Source: Thioalkalivibrio sp.
GTDB taxonomy: Bacteria > Pseudomonadota > Gammaproteobacteria > Ectothiorhodospirales > Ectothiorhodospiraceae
Length of the DNA: 8,053 bases
NCBI GenBank assembly: GCA_003555285.1
Contig: PWGH01000246.1
Location: forward strand, 1-8,053
Direction of reading: 5' to 3'
Shown: positions 1-7,000 of the stretch, piece after piece
Layout: every line of letters starts with the position of its first letter
How positions within the stretch are numbered: the first letter of the stretch is position 1
Notes under the pieces: generated by a model
Databases searched by the model: none
What the model was told of the DNA's origin: nothing
Seen by the model: the letters and a program-made list of their open reading frames with translations, nothing else
Position numbers and translations under genes: made by a program

Positions 1-1
1 A

Positions 2-37
2 GGCGGCGGTGGCGGTGGCGGCGGTGGCGGTGGCGGT
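2..37 (+). repeat. GGC/GGT trinucleotide tract (12 glycine codons)
   Basis: Twelve consecutive GGC or GGT triplets, partly arranged as a GGCGGT hexamer repeat. The tract may continue upstream of the window. It encodes the polyglycine stretch of the partial upstream protein. Tracts like this can change length by whole codons. Confidence 0.8.
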
Positions 38-127
38 GAATCGCGCGGCGGCCGGAGCTCCAAAGGCGGCCGCAAGCCGTCGATGCGGGGTCCTCGGCGC
101 GCGCCCCGGGCCGCACCCAACCCCTGA
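2..127 (+). CDS. 3' end of an unidentified gene encoding a Gly-run and Arg/Gly-rich basic C-terminal tail (partial)
   Basis: Reading from base 2 gives 41 codons and a TGA stop at 125-127. The start lies upstream of the window. The visible tail is 12 consecutive glycines, then ESRGGRSSKGGRKPS and a Pro/Arg/Ala-rich end. The frame is chosen because the variation in the opening repeat (GGC against GGT) is silent here, whereas the next frame would turn it into Ala/Val changes. That is what a conserved glycine tract should look like. Basic Gly/Arg-rich tails of this kind are known at the C-termini of RNA-binding proteins such as RhlE/DeaD-type DEAD-box helicases and some pseudouridine synthases, where they are disordered and bind RNA. 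Which family this is cannot be told from the tail alone. The gene ends 233 bases before recC, so it is probably a separate transcription unit. I am fairly sure of the frame and have no firm call for function. Confidence 0.55.
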   Translation, partial: GGGGGGGGGGGGESRGGRSSKGGRKPSMRGPRRAPRAAPNP

Positions 128-218
128 TTCGGCACGCAGGAACGGGTCGGGCGCGCGGCACCGCGCTGGCACGTCCGCTGCGCTTGGCTCACCCCACGCC
201 GGTCCCCGCTGAGTCGTA

Positions 219-260
219 GCCCCTGGGCTGGCCTTGGGCTCAGGGGCCGGGGCTTAAGCC
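219..260 (+). terminator. GC-rich inverted repeats in the gap before recC, possible transcription terminator
   Basis: GCCCCTG at 219-225 is complementary to CAGGGGC at 241-247 (7 bp, 15-base loop). An alternative pairing joins AGCCCC at 218-223 with GGGGCT at 249-254. Directly after lies a perfect 10-bp palindrome, GGCTTAAGCC, at 251-260. The position, about 90 bases after the upstream stop codon and before recC, would suit a terminator of the upstream gene. There is no run of T after the stems, so this is not a canonical intrinsic terminator. It could equally be an operator or chance pairing in GC-rich DNA. Confidence 0.25.
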
Positions 261-300
261 GGACCGCAGCCGGTGACGGACCCTTCGGCGGCGCTCGGTC

Positions 301-309
301 TGGTATCGT
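301..309 (+). promoter_or_regulatory. Weak extended -10 candidate for the recCBD promoter
   Basis: TGGTATCGT fits an extended -10 layout (TGn followed by a hexamer with 4 of 6 matches to TATAAT), 52 bases before the recC start codon. No good -35 hexamer sits at the expected 16-18 base spacing. Two further TATCG copies follow at 320-324 and 340-344. This is the best candidate seen in the gap between the upstream stop and recC, but the support is weak. Confidence 0.18.
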
Positions 310-343
310 CTCCCGTTCGTATCGTGGCCGATCGTGCGGTATC

Positions 344-352
344 GGGGAGAGG
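344..352 (+). promoter_or_regulatory. recC ribosome binding site
   Basis: GGGGAGAGG is purine-rich and Shine-Dalgarno-like, ending 8 bases before the ATG at 361. It decides the recC start in favour of this ATG over the in-frame GTG at 334, which would put this element inside the coding region. Confidence 0.65.
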
Positions 353-360
353 AATCGACG

Positions 361-3300
361 ATGACGGTGGCGGAGGGGTTGCAGCCCGGCTTCATGGTGG
401 TGCACGGCAACCGCATGCAGGATTTGCGTGCGGTGGCGGTGGAGTGGTTGCGGCGTTATCCGCTGGCCCCGCTCGAGGACGAGGTGATTCTGGTCCAGAG
501 CAACGGCATCGCCCAGTGGCTGAAGCTGGCGCTGGCGCGCGATGCCGACGGACCGGACGGCGGCTGCGGAATCGCCGCCGCGCTCAGCATCCAGTTGCCC
601 GCGCGCTTCCTGTGGGAGGCATACCGCTCGGTACTCGGGCCCGATTCGGTGCAGGCGGAATCGCCGTTCGCTCGCGAACCCTTGTCCTGGCGCCTGATGC
701 GGCTGCTCCCCGAGTGCCTTTCCGATCCGGCCTTCGCCCCCCTGCGCCGCTTCCTGCACGATGATCACGACCTGCGCAAGCGCTGGCAGCTTGCCGGACG
801 GCTGGCCGATCTGTTCGACCAGTACCAGGTGTATCGCGCCGACTGGCTGGCCGATTGGGCAGAGAATCGCGACCAACTGAATGCGGCGCGCGGCCAGCCG
901 CTGTCGCTGAACGCCGAGCAACGCTGGCAGCCCGCGCTGTGGCGAGCGGTGCTCGCAGACCTGCCGGAAGACGAACGCGACAGCAGCCGGGCCGCGGTGC
1001 ACCAGCGCTTCATGGCCCGGATCCGGACCCTGGACGCCCGCCCGCGCGGCCTGCCGCGGCGCATCGTGATCTTCGGCATCTCGTCGCTGCCGGCCCAGAT
1101 GCTCGAGGCCCTCGAAGGGCTGGCGCGGGTCAGCCAGGTCCTGCTGTGCGTGCACAACCCCTGCGAGCACTACTGGGCGGATATCGTCGCCGAACGGGAC
1201 CTGCTGCGCGCCACGCGGCGCCGGCAGGCCCCCCGGCCCGGCATGCCGGCGGTGCTCGCCGACGAGGATCTGCATCAGCACGCGCATCCCCTGCTCGCGG
1301 CCTGGGGCAAGCAGGGCCGCGACTACATCCGCCTGCTCGATGAACACGACGATCCGCAGCGCTACCGCACGCTGCTCGAGGCCCTGCCCTGGCGGCGCAT
1401 CGATCTGTTCGACGCCCAGGACGGCGATTCCCTGCTGCATCAGTTGCAGGACGACATCCGTGACCTCCGGCCCTTGGCCGAGACCCGGGCGCTGTGGCCC
1501 GCGCTCGACCCGGCGCGGGATCGCTCGGTGCGGTTCCATCAGGCGCACAGCCCCCAGCGCGAAGTGGAGATCCTGCACGATGAATTGCTCGATCGCTTCC
1601 AGCGCGATCCCAGCCTGCGCCCCCGGGACATCATCGTGATGGTGCCGGATGTCGAGGCCTATGCCCCGCACGTCCAGGCGGTCTTCGGGCAGATCGAAGC
1701 GGAGGACCGGCGTCATATCCCCTTCGCACTGTCGGACCAGGGCACCCGCGGACAGGATCCGTTGCTGATCGCGCTGGAACGTCTGCTGCGCCTGCCGGAA
1801 TCGCGTTTTGCGGTCAGCGATCTGCTGGACCTGCTCGATGTGCCGGCAGTGCGCCGGCGTTTTGGGATCGGCGCCGAACAGCTGCCGCGCCTGCACGCCT
1901 GGGTGGCGGGAGCGGGGATCCGCTGGGGCCTGGATGCCGCACAACGCGCGAGCCTGGACCTGCCGGAGGCTCTCGAACAGAACACTTGGCGCTTCGGTCT
2001 GCGCCGAATGCTGCTGGGCTACGCCGTGGCCGGCCCGACGACCGGCCACGGGGGCGGTCCGGCGGTCGGGATGCAGCCCTGGGCAGGCATCGAGCCTTTC
2101 GACGAGATCGGCGGGCTCGATGCCGCTTTGGTCGGCCAGTTGGACCGGTTGCTCGCAGCGCTGGCCGCCTGGTGGGACCGGTTGCGCATCCCGGCCGAGC
2201 CCGCGACCTGGGGCCTGCGCCTGCGCGGCCTGCTGGAGGCCTTCTTCGACGCCCGCGAGGAGGCGGAGCAACGCGTGCTGAGCCGTCTGGACGAGGCGCT
2301 GGAGCAGTGGGAATCTGCCTGCGCGACCGCGACGCTGGTGGAAATGCTGCCGCTGACGGTGGTGCGCGAGAGCTGGCTGGCGGCGGTGGACGAACCGCGC
2401 CTGTCGCAGCGCTTTCTGGGCGGGGCGGTGACCGTCTGCACCCTGATGCCGATGCGGGCGATTCCGTTTCGGGTCGTCTGCCTGCTCGGCCTGAACGACG
2501 GCGAGTACCCGCGCGTGCCCACGCCGATGGACTTCGACCTGATGGCCCGCGATTACCGCCCCGGCGACCGTTCCCGGCGCGACGACGACCGGTACCTCTT
2601 CCTCGAGGCCCTGCTCTCGGCCGGCGAGCAGCTGTACATCAGCTGGGTCGGACGCAGCATCCGCGACAACGCGCCCCGTCCGCCCTCGGTCCTGGTCAGC
2701 CAATTGCGCGATCACCTGGCGTCGGGTTGGCGCCTCGTCGAAGCGCAGGCCGACTTGCAATCGGGTGCAGCGGCCCAGGCGGATACGGCGACCGGTGGGA
2801 GTGGGAACGACCGGGCGGATGAACCTGATGGCGAGCGACTGTTGCGCGCGCTGACCGTCGAACACCCGTTGCAGCCCTTCAGCCGCGACCACTTCCCCGC
2901 CGATGGCCAGGGTCCGCTGTTCACCTTTGTCCGGGAATGGGCCGGGATGCACGAAGCCCGCAGCGTGCCCCCGGCGGCGGTCGTGCCGTTGGCGGAACCG
3001 ACATCGGGGGCGATCCTGAGCCCGGAGGGCCTCGGCGCTTTTCTCCGCAACCCGGTGCAGGCGTTTTTCAACCAGCGCCTGGGCGTGCATTTCGACGAGG
3101 CGCTGGCCGCCGCCGACGACCAGGAGCCTTTCGTGCTCGATGGCCTGGCCCAATGGCAACTGCGCGACCGGCTGATCCGTGCTGCGGTGGCCACACCGGA
3201 AGACGGTGCGAGCGAGGCGACGGTGGCCGCATCGCTCGAGGCGGTGCTGGCCGGCATGCGCCGCGCCGGGCAGCTGCCGCTGGCGGGCCTCGGTGCGCAG

Positions 3301-4035
3301 TTGGCCGAGGACCTGCGGGCGTCGGTGACTGGCCTGATCGCGTCCTCCCGCAGCCTGGCGGCGGCATATCCGCTGCGCCCCGTCCCGCCACCGGTGCTGC
3401 GTTTCGAGCACGCGGGGCTGGTGCTGGAGGGCGCCGTGGCCGGCCTGCGTGCGAATGCCGAGGGCGCGCCGGCCGTGTTGCACCACCGGGCCGGCCGGCT
3501 GCAGACCGGAGGGCAGCCCGCCTGGCGCTACGACGCCTGCTGCGGGGTGTGGGTGCCGCACCTGCTGGCGAACGCCCGGGGCCTGGAACTCAGCACCTTT
3601 TTGGTGGCGCTCGATTACACCCTGCATCTGGCGCCGCTGCCGGCCGAGACCGCGGCACAAGCGCTGAGCGCCCTGCTGGAGGGCTGGCGGATCGGGCAGT
3701 CCCAGCCCCTGCCCGTCGCCTGCCAGAGTGCGGGCGCGTGGCTCGAGGCGGTGGCGGCGGAGCGCGAACCCGAGGCGGCAGCCAGCCAGTGCTACCAGGG
3801 TGGACGCTATCGGGTCGGGGAGCGCGACCGCAGCCCCTATCACGCCCGCAGTTACCCCACGGCCGCGCTGTTGCTGCAGGGCGACGGCTTCGGGCGCTGG
3901 ACCGAGGCGCTGTATCGACCCCTGTACCAGGCGGTGACCGAGGCCGCGACCCAGGCGCTGGATCCGGCCGGAACCCCGACGGGCGATGGGAAGGCCGCAA
4001 GAAGCGGCGAAAAGAATCGAGAGCCCACCGCATGA
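361..4035 (+). CDS. recC: Exodeoxyribonuclease V subunit gamma, RecC
   Basis: RecC is the scaffold subunit of the cytoplasmic RecBCD helicase-nuclease. It splits the duplex, guides the 3' strand towards the RecB nuclease and recognises Chi. The 1224-aa product follows E. coli RecC (1122 aa) almost end to end: LVQSNGIAQWL (44-54), ADLFDQYQVYR (149-159), HNPCEHYWADI (265-275), GKQGRDYIRLL (316-326), AHSPQREVEILHD (395-407), NTWRFGLRRMLLGYA (541-555), CTLMPMRAIPFRVVCLLG (693-710) and GDRSRRDDDRYLFLEAL (735-751). The N-terminal helicase-like part lacks a Walker A motif, as is normal for RecC. Extra length comes from insertions near residues 61-70, 557-575 and 798-824, and a charged tail after about 1190. 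The ATG at 361 is preferred to the GTG at 334 because GGGGAGAGG lies 8 bases before it and family similarity begins near residue 12. The stop overlaps the recB start (ATGA). Among recalled E. coli Chi-contact positions, Q46, Q52, L79, W85, D150, L151, D153, R159 and R210 are kept, while T40 is replaced by N48. Confidence 0.97.
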   Translation: MTVAEGLQPGFMVVHGNRMQDLRAVAVEWLRRYPLAPLEDEVILVQSNGIAQWLKLALARDADGPDGGCGIAAALSIQLPARFLWEAYRSVLGPDSVQAESPFAREPLSWRLMRLLPECLSDPAFAPLRRFLHDDHDLRKRWQLAGRLADLFDQYQVYRADWLADWAENRDQLNAARGQPLSLNAEQRWQPALWRAVLADLPEDERDSSRAAVHQRFMARIRTLDARPRGLPRRIVIFGISSLPAQMLEALEGLARVSQVLLCVHNPCEHYWADIVAERDLLRATRRRQAPRPGMPAVLADEDLHQHAHPLLAAWGKQGRDYIRLLDEHDDPQRYRTLLEALPWRRIDLFDAQDGDSLLHQLQDDIRDLRPLAETRALWPALDPARDRSVRFHQAHSPQREVEILHDELLDRFQRDPSLRPRDIIVMVPDVEAYAPHVQAVFGQIEAEDRRHIPFALSDQGTRGQDPLLIALERLLRLPESRFAVSDLLDLLDVPAVRRRFGIGAEQLPRLHAWVAGAGIRWGLDAAQRASLDLPEALEQNTWRFGLRRMLLGYAVAGPTTGHGGGPAVGMQPWAGIEPFDEIGGLDAALVGQLDRLLAALAAWWDRLRIPAEPATWGLRLRGLLEAFFDAREEAEQRVLSRLDEALEQWESACATATLVEMLPLTVVRESWLAAVDEPRLSQRFLGGAVTVCTLMPMRAIPFRVVCLLGLNDGEYPRVPTPMDFDLMARDYRPGDRSRRDDDRYLFLEALLSAGEQLYISWVGRSIRDNAPRPPSVLVSQLRDHLASGWRLVEAQADLQSGAAAQADTATGGSGNDRADEPDGERLLRALTVEHPLQPFSRDHFPADGQGPLFTFVREWAGMHEARSVPPAAVVPLAEPTSGAILSPEGLGAFLRNPVQAFFNQRLGVHFDEALAAADDQEPFVLDGLAQWQLRDRLIRAAVATPEDGASEATVAASLEAVLAGMRRAGQLPLAGLGAQLAEDLRASVTGLIASSRSLAAAYPLRPVPPPVLRFEHAGLVLEGAVAGLRANAEGAPAVLHHRAGRLQTGGQPAWRYDACCGVWVPHLLANARGLELSTFLVALDYTLHLAPLPAETAAQALSALLEGWRIGQSQPLPVACQSAGAWLEAVAAEREPEAAASQCYQGGRYRVGERDRSPYHARSYPTAALLLQGDGFGRWTEALYRPLYQAVTEAATQALDPAGTPTGDGKAARSGEKNREPTA

Positions 4036-7000
4036 GTGCCGATCGAATCCTCGACGCGACGGACCCAGCGTTGCCGTTGTCCGAGAACCTGCCCCTGTTT
4101 TCGGACGATGTTGAACCGAGTACCTCGGTGCGCCACCCCGTCGCCGCGCTCGACCCGCTCGCCTTTCCCCTGTTCGGCAGCCGTCTGATCGAGGCCAGCG
4201 CCGGGACCGGCAAGACCTTTGCCATCGCCGCGTTGTACCTGCGCCTGGTCCTCGGTCATGGCGGCAATGGCCAGGCCTTTGCCGAGCCGCTGCTGCCGCC
4301 GCAGATCCTGGTGGTTACCTTCACCGATGCCGCCACCCGCGAACTGCGGGCGCGCATCCACGAACGGTTGATGCAGGCGGCCCGGCATTTTCGCGCCACC
4401 GCCTCGGAAGCGCCGGATCCGGTGTTGCACGGGATCCTCGAGGCCTACCCGACGCCGGCCGAGCGGGCTGCCTGCGCACGCCGGCTGGAGGTGGCCGCCG
4501 AGTGGATGGACGAGGCCGCGGTATCGACGATCCACGCCTGGTGCTACCGCATGCTGCGCGAGCACGCCTTCGACAGCGGCAGCCTGTTCGAGCAGGAACT
4601 CGCCGCCGATCAGCAGGCGTTGCGCGCCGAGGCGGTGCGCGACTACTGGCGCCACATGGTCTATCCGCAGCAGGGGGCCCGATTGGAGCTTCTCTGCACC
4701 ACGCTCGGACGCGATCCGGAGACCCTGGGCCGCCGCGTTTGGGGGCTGCTGTCCAGCGAGCCGGCCCGAATGGCTTCGCTGGACGAACTGACCGCGGTGC
4801 TGGACGACCGGCTGGCGGCCCTGGAGCCGTTCAAGGCCCCCTGGCGCGATGACTTCGCGGCGATTGCGGCGAGCTTTCTCAGCGCCCTGCCGGCATTGAA
4901 CGGCAACAAGTACCGCAAGGCGGAGGCCCTGCTCGAAACGATGCGCCTGTGGGCGCTGGATCCCGGCCGCACCGAACCCGGGGCCGCCAGCAAGGAACTG
5001 ACGGTGCGTTTCAGCCGCGCCGGCATGAACGAGCGCCTGAAAAAGGGACGGGTCCTGCCGGCCGATCTGCACCCGGCCTTCGCGATGATGGACGGATACG
5101 CCGAACTGACCGACGACACGCCAGCGCTGCTGTTGCGCCATGCCGCGGGCTGGATTCGGGCACGCTTCGAACGCGAGCAGCGCCGACAGGCGCAATTGGG
5201 CTTCGACGATCTGCTCACGCGCCTGGACGACGCGCTGGCGAGCCCGGGCGGGGCGCGCCTGGCCCACACGATCCGCACCCAGTTCCCGATCGCGATGATC
5301 GATGAATTTCAGGACACCGACCCGGTGCAGTACCGGATCTTCGAGCGGATCTACCGGATCGCGGAGAATCGCCCGGAACAGGGCCTGTTTCTGATCGGCG
5401 ATCCGAAGCAATCGATCTACTCCTTTCGCGGCGCCGACATCCACAGCTACCTGCAGGCCCGGCGCGCCACCGACGGGCGCCATTACACCCTCGGCACCAA
5501 CTACCGTTCCACCGAGGCGATGGTCCAGGCCGCCAACCGTCTGTTCGAACATGCGGAGGGCTACGCCGCCGGGGCCTTCCTGTTTCGCGCCGGGGACGAC
5601 GATCCCGTGCCGTTCCAGGGGGTCACCGCCCAGGGCCGGGCGGAGCGCCTGGAGGCCGGCGGCGAGCCGTTGCCGGCGCTGGTGCTGGTGCATCCCGAGG
5701 CCGGCGACTCGGTGAGTACCGGCGAGTATCTGGGCACCATGGCGCAATCCTGCGCCACCGAGATGGTGACGCTGCTCGAGGGTGCGCGCGCCGGGCACAC
5801 CGGTTTTGCGCAGGTCGAAGGCTTTGCGGCGCTGCAGCCGAGCGATCTTGCGGTGCTGGTGCGCAACCGCCGGGAGGCCGATGCGATCCAGGCCGCGCTG
5901 CGCGCGCGCGGCGTGCGCAGCGTGTACCTGTCCGATCGCGAATCGGTGTTCGCATCGCCCGAGGCCGCCGATGTGCTGCGCTGGCTGCGCGCCTGCGCCG
6001 AGCCGCAGTCGGAGCGGCTGCTGCGCGCGGCGCTGGCGACCGCCACGCTGAACCTGGATCTGCAGGCGCTGGACCGGCTGAATACCGACGAGGCCCACTG
6101 GGAGCAGCGGGTGGTCGAGTTTCGCGACTACCGGCGGATCTGGCGCCGGCAGGGCGTGTTGCCGATGCTGCGCCGGTTCCTGCATGCCTTCGGGCTGCCG
6201 CAGACCCTGTTCCAGCGCGCCGACGGCGAGCGCGTGCTGACCAATCTACTGCACCTGAGCGAACTGCTGCAGACCGCGGCTGCGGAACTCGACGGCGAGC
6301 CGGCGCTGATCCGCCACCTGGCCACGCACCTGCAAGGGGACGGGGCGGCCTCCGACGAGCAGATCTTGCGCCTGGAGAGCGACGAGGGGCTGGTGCGAAT
6401 CGTGACCATCCACAAGGCCAAGGGGCTGCAGTACCCGCTGGTCTTCCTGCCCTTCATCGGCAGCTTCCGGCTGCGCGACGACTCCCAGCTGCCGCTGATC
6501 TACCGCGACGCCGCGGGTCGGGTCTGCCGCAGCATGACGCCGGATGCGCTCGCGCTGGCTCAGGCCGATCGCGAGCGTCTGGCCGAGGATCTGCGCCTGC
6601 TGTACGTGGCGGTGACCCGCGCCTGTCATTTCTGCTGGCTGGGAATCGCACCGCTGCGGCGCGGCACCCGCAAGGAGAACGAATTGCACCACAGTGCGAT
6701 CGGCTACCTGCTGGGCGGGGGCGACCCGATTCCCGGTCCGGCACTCGCGGAGGCGCTCCGGGGTCTGGCGGGAACGGTTCCGGCGATCGTCGTGAGCACC
6801 GCACCCGAGCCGAAGTCGGCCCGGTACGGGGGGGGCGAGGCGCCCGCCGCGCTCGGCGCACCGCGCCGAATGATGCATACGGTGCGCGAGCACTGGTGGA
6901 TCGCGAGTTACAGCGCGCTGCGTTTGGCCGGCTGGTCCGAACACGTTGCCGCGACCGGGCCCGAGGCCCCCGATACGGCGCTGGAGGATCGGCTGGGCGA

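Noticed and set aside
9..212. Open frame of 67 codons with an Ala/Val-rich start at the left edge.
   Set aside because: It overlaps the better supported Gly-rich frame, and its low-complexity start is only the GGC/GGT repeat read out of phase. There is no family resemblance.
334..360. GTG at 334 as an alternative recC start, adding nine residues.
   Set aside because: The Shine-Dalgarno-like GGGGAGAGG at 344-352 would be inside the gene, the ATG at 361 is correctly spaced from it, and the extra residues match nothing in the family.
273..764. Open frame of 163 codons overlapping the start of recC.
   Set aside because: A GC-rich shadow frame with Gly/Arg/Ala-rich composition. recC in the other frame is well supported across this region.
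2334..2341. One E. coli-type Chi octamer, GCTGGTGG, on the + strand inside recC.
   Set aside because: About 0.6 copies on both strands are expected by chance in a window of this size and GC content, so one copy says nothing. I found no copy of the complement CCACCAGC by eye.
2937..4031. Open reading upstream of and in frame with recB, inside recC.
   Set aside because: Gly/Arg/Pro-rich shadow of recC. RecB similarity starts after 4032, and the ATGA overlap and family length support the ATG at 4032.
3852..6185. A 777-codon open frame on the minus strand opposite the end of recC and the first half of recB.
   Set aside because: Opposite recB its codons are in exact register with the sense codons, so it stops only where recB uses TTA, CTA or TCA, which are rare in such GC-rich genes. 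The translation is Arg/Gln/His/Gly-rich with no recognisable domain, and RecB on the sense strand is certain.
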